DNA from: Panax quinquefolius
Taxonomy: Eukaryota > Streptophyta > Magnoliopsida > Apiales > Araliaceae
Direction of reading: 5' to 3'
Assembly (NCBI GenBank): GCA_020205615.1
Contig: JAINUW010000600.1
Span: 1-64,000 of the forward strand
Length of the DNA stretch: 64,000 nucleotides
Shown: positions 23,069 through 34,253 of the stretch, in pieces
Numbering within the stretch: position 1 is the stretch's first letter
Layout of the letters: each line of letters begins with the position of its first letter
Notes under the pieces: model-generated
What the model saw: only the letters and a program-made list of their open reading frames with translations
What the model was told of the DNA's origin: nothing
Database searches by the model: none
Position numbers and translations under genes: made by a program

Positions 23069-23650
23069 TCAAGCAAACAACTGAGGATAATTCTTCATCA
23101 TAATGCTTTCAAGTTCCCACATAGCTTCTTTAGCATTATCGTTCCTCCAGATTACCTTAACAGAAGGTATCGCCTTATTCCTCAGTACTTGCTCTTTTTT
23201 GTCAACAATTTGAGCAGAGACTTCTTCATAGGACAAATCTTTCTCAAACTGTAAGGGCTCATATTCTATAACATGCTTATAGTCAGGCTTATATGGTCTC
23301 AATACCGAAACATGAAAAAGATTATGAATATGCTTTAACTCCGGAGGTAAAGCTACCTCGTACGCCACTTCGCCAACTCGACGAAGATCTTCAAAAGGTC
23401 CTATAAATCTAAGGCTCAATTTTCCTTTGTTGCCAAATCGAATTTTCCCCTTCTAGGGAGACACTTTCAAGAAAACATAACCACCGACATCAAATTCTCT
23501 ATTTTGTCGATGCTGATCAGCATATTTCTTCTGTCTATCTTGTGCTGCTATCAATCTTGCTCGAATTACTTTGATGATCTCGACAGTCTGTTGTACCAAT
23601 TCTAGACCCAATAGTTGACGTTCACCAACCTCGTCCTAACATAATGGAGT
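23069..23650 (-). pseudogene. Integrase C-terminus and chromodomain of E3
   Basis: Continues the integrase after a stop at 23651. Readable pieces are the AAQDRQKKYAD motif and the GPF-type motif RFIGPFEDLRRVGEVAYEVALP. From 23419 down the frame is open: ELKHIHNLFHVSVLRPYKPD, then the chromodomain (YEEVSAQIVDKKEQ, SVKVIWRN, EAMWELES). The chromodomain is known in this lineage to direct integration to heterochromatin. An in-frame stop near 23456 and the one at 23651 separate it from the catalytic core. Confidence 0.85.
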
Positions 23651-24733
23651 TCAGCATTTCCTGCCGTATAATGCATCGTAAGGCGGCATGCCAATACTCG
23701 CGTGATAACTATTATTATAAGAAAATTCTACCAATGGCAGATGGTCATCCCAATTTCCCTTGAAATCCAAGATACATGCTCTGAGCATATCTTCTAGTGT
23801 TTGAATGGTTCTCTCACTTTGTCCATCGGTTTGAGGATGGTACGATGTGCTCATTCTCAGTTGTGTCCCCAAACATTCTTGTAATCGTTTCCAGAAATTA
23901 GATGTGAAACGTGGATCTCTGTCTGATACAATGGACACAGGTACACCGTGTCTTGACACAATTTCCTTCATGTACAGGTTTGCTAATCGATCTAGTGTAA
24001 ACCGAATCTTAATTGGCAAAAAGTGTTCCGACTTCGTCAGTCGATCGACAATCACCCAAATGGCATCGTAACCTTGCTGAGTCGTTGGAAGACCTACCAC
24101 CAAATCCATTGTGATATACTCCCATTTCCATTCTGGTATCTCCAACGGTTGTAACAATCCGCTTGGCCTTTGATGTTCAGCTTTAACTTTCTGACATGTT
24201 AAGCATTTCGCCACACACTCAGCCACATCCCTCTTTATATTCGGCCACCAAAAATGATGCTTAAGATCCTGGTACATCTTTGTACTCCCAGGGTGAATTG
24301 AATATCGAGAGTTGTGAGCTTCATTCAAAATTTCTTCTTTAACTTTTGGTACTAGCGAAACCCAAATTCTCCCTTTGAATCTAAATAACCCTTCCGAATC
24401 GATTTTGAATTTGTTTTCCTCACCCTCAGATATCTTCTGTTTTATCTTTTCGCAGTCTTCATCCTGAAGTTGCACATTTCTCACTTTATCCACCAACGTT
24501 GAACTGTTTTCCATCTGGAATAACTTTTCATCAGATTCTGTTGGATATTTAATTTCTAACTCCATCTTAGCCATTTTCGACACTAGTTTCTCTTGAGCAG
24601 TTAACATTATCAACTTCTCCCGTCCCTTCCTACTTAAGGCATCAGCAACAACATTCGCCTTTTCGGGATGATAGAAAATCTCACAATCATAATCTTTGAT
24701 TAGCTCCAACCATCTTCTTTGTCTCATATTCAA
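23651..24733 (-). pseudogene. RNase H end and integrase core of E3
   Basis: A 360-codon open frame. It starts with the end of RNase H ([26 protein letters not shown]). Next is the integrase HHCC zinc site: [18 protein letters not shown] with [12 protein letters not shown]. The catalytic core follows with MDLVVGLP (first Asp), [14 protein letters not shown] (second Asp) and [14 protein letters not shown] (Glu). The D-D-E triad appears complete. It ends at YGRKC and a TGA that replaces the usual Arg codon, a likely CpG decay. Codons before 24733 continue the RNase H of the next feature after a frameshift. Confidence 0.9.
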
Positions 24734-24794
24734 ATCTTTTTGTGTAAAGATATACTTCAGACTTTTATAGTCGGTATATATCTCACACCTCTCT

Positions 24795-25988
24795 CTACAA
24801 AGATAATGTCTCCAAATTTTTCAGGGCAAACACCACTGCTGCCAAATCTAAGTCATGGGTCGGATACCCCTCCTCGTAATCTTTCAACTGTCGTGATGCA
24901 TATGCAATAACTCTGCCATTTTGCATAAGCACACAGCCTACTCCTTTATGCGATGCGTCACTATATACCATAAAATTTCCTGTATCATCAGGTAATGACA
25001 ACACAGGTGCAGAGCTCAGCCTCTTCTTCAATTCTCGAAAACTTTCCTCACACTTCTCGAAAACTTTCCTCGCACTTCTCTGTACATCCTCCGGCCTCAC
25101 CTTCAACTGATGATAACCACTTCTCAAGTCTATCTTAGAGAAATATCTCGCTCCCTTAAACTGATCGAACATGTCATCGATCCTAGGTAATGGATACTTA
25201 TTTTTAATTGTGACCTTATTCAACTCTCTGTAATCAATGCAGAGCTGCATCGATCCATCTTTCTTCTTAACGAATAACATCAATGCTCCCCATGGCAAAA
25301 GACTTGGCTGAATATATTTCTTGTCAAGCAATTCTTGTAATTGCACCATCAACTCTTTCATTTCTACCGGGGCCATTCTGTACGGTGCTTTAGATATCGA
25401 AGTCGTTCCTAGTAGTAAGTCAATCACAAACTCGATTTGTCGATCCAGCAGAAGACCCAAAAAATTGTTTGGAAATACGTCTTTAAAATCTCTTATGATC
25501 GGTATCTCTTCCAACCTCGCACTCTTCTTCTGCGTATCAACGGTGTAGGCTAAGTATCCTACACATCCTTGTCTCAACAACTTCTTGGCTTGCATCACCG
25601 TCAGACAACTTGCTTGTCGAGGTGACTTGCTGCCATAAAACACAACCTTTGACGGAGTCATAAAGTTAACACACTTCCTATGGCAATCAATTACTGCTCC
25701 GTAATTGAATAACCAATCCATTCCCAATATAACATCAAATCCACCAAGTCTAATTAATATCAAATCTACCATCATCTCATGACCTTTCATATCCACTCTA
25801 TAATTCTTATATATAAATCTAACAGGAATCACTTCCTTAGTTGCAATCTCTATACTTAAGGGAAATTCTAATTCTTCCTGAGGCAAATCTAAGTTCTGAG
25901 CAAATTCATCGGATATAAATGAACAAGTAGCACCCGAATCAAATAGTAGATAAGCATTAATACCATTAATCAAAATGATACCTGACAC
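24795..25988 (-). pseudogene. Protease and RT of E3 with the catalytic core deleted
   Basis: A 397-codon frame. Protease: [24 protein letters not shown] segment with DSGA, then [66 protein letters not shown] and [18 protein letters not shown]. It then jumps to [15 protein letters not shown] of the RNase H region. About 160 residues, including the expected Y/F-x-DD catalytic motif, are gone. A 22 bp tandem duplication (25032-25075) sits at the junction. RNase H begins with [13 protein letters not shown]; the frame then breaks near 24800. It cannot polymerise DNA. Confidence 0.88.
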
Positions 25989-26000
25989 CGCATCCTTAGA

Positions 26001-27128
26001 TCATACTGACATCTTGCTTGCGGTCGTGTTAAAAGTCCTCGCGATGAGTGGCTTGACTTGATTTAAATTTGGTCTAGTGATAGTTAATGCACCACCACCA
26101 TTGTTGTTTCCTTTTCCGCCATTTGCATTTCTCGCTGGCTTCTTAGGGCAATCACGAGCCATGTGATCTTTTGAACCGCAGGTAAAACATGTTCCTTTCT
26201 TCGGACTATAACAGTTCGGTGCAATGTGTCCCTCCTGACCACAGTTGAAATACACCCACTTTCCCTTCAAACATACCCCAGTATGGTTCTTCCCGCACGT
26301 TGCATAAGCCTCAAACTTTTTCTTCTGCTGATTCCCTTGTTGTCCTCCCGTAGTTGAATTCTCACTCCATTTCCTCTTCTGATTATTACTTCCAACGTTA
26401 CTTCCACCCGCCATATTCTCATTGTCACTCTTCCTCTTCTCTTGTTCTTGGTTGTACTTGGTCAAAGCATCGCTTCCACCTTCTACGATAATTGCCTTCT
26501 CCAACACAGCCGCAAACGTGTTCAGCTGTAACATTGAAACCTTGCTGTAAAGCCAGGGCTTCAATCCTTGTTCAAATCTTCTTGCTTTACGTTCATCAGT
26601 ATTAACTTGATATGTGGCAAACCTTGCCAACTCGTTAAACTTCATAGCATATTCTAGCACCGTCATCATTCCTTGCTTCAACTCCAGAAATTGCACTTCC
26701 AGCTGATTTCGAGAACTCGCTGGAAAATACATTTCGAAAAACATTTCTTTGAATATATCCCATGCTATCACTCCTTGTCCTCCACGAACCTTATTTGCTT
26801 GCCACCAGTAGCTAACCCGGACTTGACATGAACGCTATTCTTAACGCAGCGATCTTCGATCTTCGTTAACTCTAGCAACGTCGAACACCTTCTCCATTTC
26901 CTTGATCCAGGTTTGGGCTTCCACTGGATTCATAGACCCTTGAATTTCTGGTGGTCCAACCGCTTTAAACTCTTTAAAGGTCGTGACTTGAGCTTGCGGT
27001 TGATTCGCAAGTGCACCCGTCAACAGAGCTACCAACTGCTGAACCGGATTAGCGTTGGTCTCGTTGTTATTATTAGTAGACCCCTCAGGAGGTGCTTGCT
27101 GACGTGTTTGTCTTTTTCTAGGAGGCAT
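26001..27128 (-). pseudogene. Gag of E3
   Basis: ATG at 27128 opens MPPRKRQTRQQAPPEG and the conserved TFKEFKAVGPPEI and NPVEAQTWIKEMEKVF motifs (95 codons). A frame break at about 26840-26771 leads into a second 256-codon frame with the rest of the capsid (EMYFPASSRNQLEVQFLELK, VLEYAMKFNELARF) and three zinc knuckles, the first degraded: CGKNHTGVC, CGQEGHIAPNC and CFTCGSKDHMARDC. It ends with RTFNTTA, the start of the protease connector. ATG 27128 is preceded by CAG-AAA, a possible 3' splice site. Confidence 0.87.
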
Positions 27129-27429
27129 TTTCTGTTAAGATATACGCTTATTAGCTCATTACTCAACTTCTTGGGTATTTAAAGTTTAACTTAAACATTC
27201 CAAGATTAAAGCTTAAACACATAACATTTCAAACAAACTTTGATATTTTATTTATTCAAAACGTTTTAACACATGATAAAGATAGCATAATCGCTATAAC
27301 ATCCACTTTCTTGAACTAAACACATTTCAGGATTACATACTCATACTATCCCTTTATTTATCTCCAAATAAGGGATTCACAATTTTATTTATTCACATGA
27401 TTTAACCGCATATTGTTATCTATCCTATT
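27129..27429 (-). promoter_or_regulatory. Spacer before E3 gag with candidate 3' splice site
   Basis: About 300 bp noncoding between the coiled-coil ORF stop and gag. It ends TATATCTTAACAG|AAA-ATG (AG at 27132-27133). The pyrimidine content upstream is modest. Splicing is inferred. Confidence 0.4.
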
Positions 27430-28158
27430 TTATCTAGGCATATTAAGGCGTCGTAAGGCTTCTCGACGTTCCTCCTCCATGATACGATACGTCGTTCTGC
27501 GATCCATCACGAACCACGACGAATTCTCAAACTGAGGTGGATAATAGTAGACTCGATCCTGGGCCCTATCAATCACCGAATTAAAAGCATAATCCATCTC
27601 TTTCATTTTGGCTTTCTTAACTTGAACCTTAGTCTCAGCACGATCTGCACGTTGAGTCGCCTTCATCCATGCATCCTCTGCTCTTGCATGCTTAGCTGAT
27701 TCCTCCTTGAAATCATCTTTCAATTTCTCCATGTCAGTCTTCATCTTCTCGTGCACTGCCAACAGGTCTTCATGCTGACCCTTTGTATGAACCAGATCCC
27801 ACTCCGTGTTTCCATGTTTCGAATCAAGTTCCTGAATCTCTGCATCCTTCTGCTCCATCGAAGCATGATGCATCTCAACCATTTCCTTCAGCTCCTCGAC
27901 CTCATCCTGTAATTCTACATTACGGTCATACAAAACATCATACATCTCGGCCGATATGGAGTTTGGTGGAAACTCCTCAGTATCCTCCTCATCATCATCC
28001 TCTTCTATTTCCTCAGAACTATTCTCCTCGGGATCGGTTACAGGCTCATCCTCTTGGATCAACTGCTCCCGCACCACATGAATATCTTGGGGTTCATCAT
28101 CTATAGGTATCTGAGGTATCTCCTCTCTAGCTAGACTGGATCCTCCTTCGTTAGACAT
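27430..28158 (-). CDS. Extra coiled-coil protein ORF upstream of gag in E3
   Basis: An intact 242-codon ORF from ATG 28158 to the stop at 27430. Residues ~1-70 are acidic, with a run of Asp/Glu (EEIEEDDDEEDTEEF). Residues ~75-200 have heptad-like Leu/Glu/Lys spacing (RNVELQDEVEELKEMVEMHH, EKMKTDMEKLKDDFKEES), predicting a long coiled coil. The C-terminus is basic with aromatics (RVYYYPPQF, RRTTYRIMEEERREALRRL). There are no gag, pol, envelope or membrane features. It lies between primer site and gag, as in E2, and its ATG directly follows TTTTGTTGTCAG|G, a good 3' splice site. It is one of the few unbroken frames here, which suggests recent selection. Family and function are unknown to me. 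Confidence 0.75.
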   Translation of the reverse strand: MSNEGGSSLAREEIPQIPIDDEPQDIHVVREQLIQEDEPVTDPEENSSEEIEEDDDEEDTEEFPPNSISAEMYDVLYDRNVELQDEVEELKEMVEMHHASMEQKDAEIQELDSKHGNTEWDLVHTKGQHEDLLAVHEKMKTDMEKLKDDFKEESAKHARAEDAWMKATQRADRAETKVQVKKAKMKEMDYAFNSVIDRAQDRVYYYPPQFENSSWFVMDRRTTYRIMEEERREALRRLNMPR

Positions 28159-28374
28159 CCTGACAACAAAATATTTTAAGTTTTACTTAACATTTTTTGA
28201 TACTCGTGAGCACATAAGTTATTAACACATAGCACATAATGTCTTTTGTTATTTAGCTTCAATGGATACCTTAATGCATTCCTTAAAACTCGGTAAGAGT
28301 TAAACACCTCTATATTTTCTGTTTCCTTAAAGGTTACTTCCTAAGGTTTACCCACCTAAGGTTCATAACCTAAA
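28159..28374 (-). promoter_or_regulatory. E3 leader with donor-like and acceptor-like sites
   Basis: Reading in the E3 sense, the primer site is followed by CTTTAG|GTTATG and then CTTAG|GTGGGT (near 28356), both donor-like. The leader ends ATTTTGTTGTCAG|G before the ATG. It is about 215 bp and has no ORF. Confidence 0.45.
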
Positions 28375-28387
28375 GCTTTGATACCAA
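28375..28387 (-). other. Primer-binding site of E3
   Basis: In the E3 sense TTGGTATCAAAGC, two bases after the LTR end; the same tRNA-Met-type site as in E2. Confidence 0.82.
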
Positions 28388-28389
28388 CC

Positions 28390-31300
28390 TGTGACACCCC
28401 CAAATCCAGGTACTTCATTCCCATAGGATTTTATGTTCACTTATCAAAACTATTACATCTAACTACCCATCAATAAAGGATAAAGACATAACTTAAATAA
28501 CTTAAACAATAACATCTCCCATTAAAGGGTTACATCATCATCTCAAATTAAATCCCAGGTAATCTAACCTTAAAATTATTACATAAATTTGCAGAATACA
28601 ACACATATTAAAACAAGTCTTTAACATAATTTATTAAAATAAAATTCTCAAAAGTCTTCATCATTTGGACATCTTGCCCTTGCCTTTGCTAGTCGACGGC
28701 TCATCAACTTTCTCCACTTTAGCTCCAAGTGTTAAGACCGTAAGTGAGCAAACAAATGCTCACTAATATAGAAACGTAGCAATGATAATAACATGAGAGT
28801 GAACAACGAAAAGTTGAACAATAAGGAACTTGTTCTACAAATCAAACTAGAAAACAAGTTTGAACTTTAATTATCTGAGGGTCTTAAGACCACGAACTAT
28901 GTCCCCGGTACTTAGGTATTATTACCCAACCTTAACAGTCATTTAGACTATACGGACCCTTCTTAACGTACTTAGGGGGATCAGCCCTTTGTACCATGTA
29001 TTGTGCACAAACATCTAAACGTTACACGTACAAAATCCCATGTGTTAGGGTTGTTCGTCTCAGTTTGAATTTAGAATTTCCGCACTAAATAAAGTTTAGT
29101 TTGGAACTAGCTTATCAGTGTTTCTAGAATTTTAGAACACTATTCGATTTACATCAGTAAAGGTTTGATACAAGAGTTTATAACTGAACAAGACTATTTA
29201 GATCAAAGATTAATAACAACAGTATATATTTAGGTAAACATGGAATTCATGCAAAGTGCTACATTCAAATGAGTTAGAACAATCTCATTTGAAGCAATGA
29301 ATTAAAGCATTACAAATTCTGAATAATTAGAAACAGAAATGTGAAACTCATTCGAGGTAATGAAATAGGTCACATAAGCTTATACATACATATTCAAGAT
29401 AGATTAGGCTTGCTCAATTTTAAGAACTTACACAATAATATTATAGAAATGGAGACTTGCATTCAATACGAAAAGAATGAAGTTAGAAAGCTTTGCTCAA
29501 TGTAAAGAGTTAAGATTTAAGAACCTCCTCAATAATAACAAGGGAGAGGTTAGAAAACTTGCTCAAACGTAAGGAGATAAGGTTTAGAAACTTGCCTTAA
29601 TTGTAAGCTACACAAATGAAAAATAATCTCCAATTACCCTACATACATAATTGAAATCGCAACCACAATTAGTTGTATGAATATTAGCTTTTAGGGTTTA
29701 AACCAGCATTTAGGTCATAACCCTAACCTAGTACCTAACCACGTAGGTTAATATACTTAACGCTTCTGAAATTACACATTGATCAACATAACTTAATCGT
29801 TCAACTCTATCTTTCGAAAACATCTCATTTGGTTTCATTTTATAACTTATTTAAATAATTATTTCAAATCTTTACGCTTTACATTTTGACACATTGACTT
29901 CTGATATTATAGTTTATATCATGTTTTAACATCATTAACATACACGTTAAACTAACATAAGTCGGATATGCCTGACCTGTAAACAAGCAGACCTCATTGT
30001 CTCGGATTCGAGGTATGTGGTAGCAATTGCGCCCACACTTAGGTTTAGGGCCAAGTGACACGCCATTTTTGCCTCCTTAACCAAGCAATTATTCTTGCTT
30101 TGGTGTTCGAATTGAGCATGAGGCAGCGATGAGCAAAGAGTAGCCATTTTTAGCCCAACAAACACAAATTTCACCCATCAAACGGTGATAACATCATGTA
30201 AAATAAATAAACAACTAACAAAAACATGACTGCTAACATATTCAACCACTTAATGCAATTTAACAACAATTAGAAATATTTTAATTTCTCAATTTTCATG
30301 TTTTTCATATTAAACTCCATTTTTGACAGTCTATCCCAAAATCATCACTGCGAATTCGATATTTGGCCAAATAATTCCATTCAAATTACACTATGTTCAT
30401 ATCTCAATGGACTACCATATGCAAGCATCAATTTACAGTTTTATACATAGATTAACCACTAAAATTGATACTTTCTAAGGTCATAACATATGAATATAAA
30501 CACTGCTAATTCCTTTTCTTCCTACAACCAATTTCTCACGAACTTGATAACTGATACAACACACATACAAGATAATTAACAGATTCTACAACATAATACA
30601 CACCGTTTACATAACGCTTGAACAACAAATCCAGAAAAACCAGTTTATAAAGAATAGAAAATCACAAGTCTAAGAATTAAAATTAGATATACCTTAATCT
30701 TCTTGATTATAGACTAGCAAGATGGTGAGTCTCTTCCTCAACCCTCAACAATTTGCAGAGATTTCACTCAAATTCTCTCTAACCCTCTGTGTCTTCTTCT
30801 CTCTTAACTCACCACTAACCTTAGGAAAATAAGATGTGTAGGAAAATATACTGATTCCCACTAACGTCAGTTGAATAAGCCAAAAGTTTTGCGTCGGTTA
30901 AAAATAAGCCAAAGGCCACAAGGCCCTGTTTGGCTAACCAAAACTCTTCCAACCAATTTATTTTAATAATATTTATATTATATAGTTTTCATGTCACACC
31001 TTAATTTAGTTAATTTAAATAACCTTAGATTAGTTGATTTAAATTAACTTATAATATTAATAAAAAAAAATCTTATTATAATTAATAAATAGTTATATAT
31101 CTAATTTAATTAATAAATTAGACACATCACTATATTTAATTTATTTATTTCCTTTAAATTAAACAATTCATTTAATTTAACTAATTTCTTAAATATTAAG
31201 CAATTGATTTAATTTAACTATCTCCTTAAATTAAATCCAACAAATAAAATTATCATTACTCGATTCAATTAACATTAATTAATTTAGCTACTAAATTAAT

Positions 31301-31408
31301 TCATGACAATTCATCAAATATTTATTTTTCTCAATAAATAAATTATTTTATATATTTATTTAATTCTATAAATATTTAAATTAAATTAAAAATTTCTCGA
31401 TCGTTACA
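28390..31408 (-). repeat. 5' LTR of E3
   Basis: In its own sense it starts TGTAACGATCGAG (31408) and ends GGGGGTGTCACA (28390), with canonical TG...CA. The conserved hairpin is at 28743-28764. It is longer in AT-rich palindromic sequence near 30960-31400, which is its U3. Confidence 0.92.
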
Positions 31409-32500
31409 CCGATGGCTAGAATTGATCAAAGATTATGATTGTGAGATTCTGTACCATCCAGGCAAAGCAAATGTAGTAGCAGATGCCCTGAGCAGAAAAG
31501 GCAGAGAGAAGTTACTGAAGATGACCATTCAAGAGGAATTGGTGAAAGATTTCGAATGACTTGACTTAGAGGTTAAGTATCCGATGGAGACCAATGAGAA
31601 ATTATTCTGATGGCGTGAGCAGACTTTATTAGATAAGGTTAAAGAGGCTCAAGAGAAGGACGAAGATTACGACAACATCAAGAAGCGGTTAGCTAAAGGG
31701 GATGAATTGAAATACAAAACTGATGGCATCGGACTGTTGAGATTCGAAGGATGAATTTGGGTACCATTAGTACCAGAACTAATAGAAGAGATTTTGCAAG
31801 AAGCGCACAGTACGAGGTACTCGATACACCCAGGAAGCACAAAGATGTATCAAGATTTATGTCAACACTTTTGGTGCCTAAACATGAATAGAGAGGTTGC
31901 AGAATGCGTCAGAAGATGTCTAACTTATCAGAGAGTCAAGGCAAATCATTAACGACCGAGTGGATTACTATAGCCTTTAGAGATTCCAGAGTGGAAATGG
32001 GAGCACATCACGATGGATTTTATGGTGGGACTTCCAGCAACGCAAAAAGGACACGACGCCATATAGGTGATTGTAGATCGTCCTACGAAGTCAGCTCACT
32101 TTTTGCCAATCAAGATCAGGTATAGTTTGGACCAGCTAGCCAAATTATATATCAAAGAAATTATCTCGAGACATGGCGTACCAGTATCTATTATATCAGA
32201 TAGAGATCCGCGATTCACGTCAAACTTACGGAAGAGTCTTCAAGAAAGAATGGGGACCTTGACTACGGATGAGCATAGCGTATCATTCATGAACCCGATG
32301 GGCAAAGCGAGAGAACAATTCAAATGCTTGAAGACATGCTCAGAGCTTGTGTGATGGACTTTAAGGGTAGCTGGGAGGATCATCTTCCATTAGTAGAGTT
32401 CGCATACAACAATAGCTATCACTCCAGCATCGGAATGCCGCCATACGAAGCACTGTATGGGAGGAAATATAGAACGCCCTTATGCTGGAATGAAGTGGGT
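31409..32500 (+). pseudogene. RNase H end and integrase of E2, after E3
   Basis: The sense of E2 resumes at the second CCGAT copy with [22 protein letters not shown], then [15 protein letters not shown] and the CVRRCLTYQRVKA zinc site (one Cys changed to Tyr). Integrase core motifs ITMDFMVGLP and [11 protein letters not shown] are present. The DNA near 32240-32330 is garbled where the catalytic Glu should be. Several stops (for example near 31557, 31608, 31752 and 31951) make it dead. Confidence 0.85.
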
Positions 32501-32600
32501 GAACATAGAGATCATCAAAGTGCATGGCGTAGGTATGGGTGAACACCATACCTTATGCTGGTGCAGCAGACCGTAGAGATCATCAAAGTGATAAAGCCTG
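32461..32600 (+). repeat. Imperfect local duplication in E2 integrase
   Basis: CTTATGCTGG and AGAGATCATCAAAGTG each occur twice, about 70-85 bp apart, separated by rearranged bases. It interrupts the segment between the integrase core and its C-terminal domain. Confidence 0.55.
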
Positions 32601-33118
32601 GCTAGTAGCAGCTCAAGATCGCCAAAAGAAGTATGCAGACTTACATCGCCAGAAGAGAGATTTTGAAGTGGGAAGCTATGCATTTTTGAAAGTATCTCCC
32701 TGGAAATGGAAGATAAGGTTTGGAAAGAAAGGTAACCTGAGTCCGAGATTTATTAGACCCTTCGAGATCTTGAGGAAGATAGGCGAAGTGGCGTACGAGG
32801 TAGCTCTACCTCCTGAACTGGAACATATTCATAATGTGTTTCATGTGTCAGTGCTACAACCATATAAGCCTGATTACAAGCACGTGATATCGTACGAGCC
32901 AATTCAGGTCGAAAAGGATTTGTCGTACGAGGAACTTCCTGTTGAAATTTTAGATAGAAAAGAGCAGAAATTGCGAAATAAGGTTATACATTCTGTAAAA
33001 GTTCTTTGGAGGAACCACACTGCTGAAGAAGCTACGTGGGAACTCGAAGAAAAGTTGAGGGAAAATTATCCACATCTTTTGAGTAACCCTATATGTAATT
33101 CTGAGGACGAAATTCTTA
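32539..33118 (+). pseudogene. Integrase C-terminus and chromodomain of E2
   Basis: Reads VAAQDRQKKYADLH, a GPF-type motif in the form RFIRPFEILRKIGEVAYEV, then HIHNVFHVSVLQPYKPD. The chromodomain follows: YEELPVEILDRKEQKLRNK, SVKVLWRN and EATWELEEKLRENYPHL. It ends with acidic residues close to the polypurine tract. The last codons run into the LTR. This places E2 with chromoviruses. Confidence 0.87.
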
Positions 33119-33131
33119 TAAGGGGGGAGGA
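33119..33131 (+). other. Polypurine tract of E2
   Basis: AAGGGGGGAGGA directly before the LTR start TGTAATAACC. Confidence 0.85.
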
Positions 33132-34253
33132 TGTAATAACCGTGAATTTTAAGTCACTATATATGTATGTACATTATTGATATTTAAAACTTTGTGTTAT
33201 ATAGTGATTTAATATGTGACAACATATGTGAAGTGGTTCATGGATCAATAAACATATATACTATAGTTTTGGATATATAAATTTATAGATTTCATTAAAA
33301 ATGAAAGCTTCGTAAACTAATTATACATTAGGTAAGACAATTAAATAACCTAAGGGTTATGGTAATAAGGAAAGGTTAGTATTTAATATGTATACTAACT
33401 TAAGTGGATAATCTTGTTATTTCAAGTGACTAATGATTTTAAACCTATTTCTAGTAAACCTAATTAGGTTATGAGCTAAAGTCACATGTATAAGTAATTA
33501 AATTTCATAAGATTGGGAATGGAAACCCTAAATAAACAATTTGGGTAACATATATTAAAATTGTTAGACTATGTTTATTACATAGCCCAAAACAATTAAA
33601 GGAGAAACCCAAAAGAAATAAAATGCAAACCAATACTTAGCCCACTTGATTAAGGGTATTTTAGACTTTTGATTAATCTAATTTGTGCATTAAAATAAAA
33701 GCAAAATGGAGGATATAATGGAACATAGTGACCGGCCCTATTAGGCCTTTTAAGGCAACAAAGTTAAGCTAATCAAGTTCCATAAGTAGAAGTCTTACAC
33801 ACAAGGACAAGTGTGTCATGCTCCCATTAGTGGAAAGCTTAATTAGTACCCTTAATCACATGATTAGGCTTAATTGAAAGAGATAAGGTGAAGTCTTTTA
33901 TCCATGGAACAACAAAAGTATGGGGGATAATAGTTTAATCACAACATTCATTTGCTAGATCAATTCATTTCTCTTATTCTTCTTCTTCTTCTTTTCTCCC
34001 AAGCTAGCAGGATACAAAGTGAGAGAAAGAGAGGGGGGTTCAGTTTTGAGAGAGTGAGAGAGGTGTGCTAATTTGTTTGATGCACCCTAAGTTTATATAC
34101 TACTTTGGTAAATCAAGGAAGGTTGCTACTAGATCAAGGTATAACCTAATCTTCATCTTCTTCTTCTATTTTGTGTTATAGCTTGATTTGTTGGGGTTAT
34201 AAACTAATACTCAAGATACCCTAGTTCTACATATCATCATGTATGGAACTAAG
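33132..34253 (+). repeat. 3' LTR of E2, first part
   Basis: Starts TGTAATAACCGTG. The first ~646 bp have no counterpart in the 5' LTR; from 33778 it matches 3450 onward. It is cut at 34253 by E4, whose target duplication CTAAG occupies 34249-34253. It resumes at 51357. Confidence 0.9.

Larger units (their letters stand above)
19930..31408 (-). mobile_element. E3: Tekay-like chromovirus, complete outline, minus strand
   Basis: 11,479 bp with two LTRs of about 3.0 kb and a perfect 5 bp target duplication CCGAT (19925-19929 and 31409-31413). Order in its own sense: 5' LTR (28390-31408), primer site, coiled-coil ORF, gag, protease-RT, RNase H-integrase, chromodomain, polypurine tract, 3' LTR (19930-22960). 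The LTRs look about 96-97% identical by eye, so it is younger than E2. A deletion through the RT catalytic core and several frame breaks make it non-autonomous. Confidence 0.93.
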
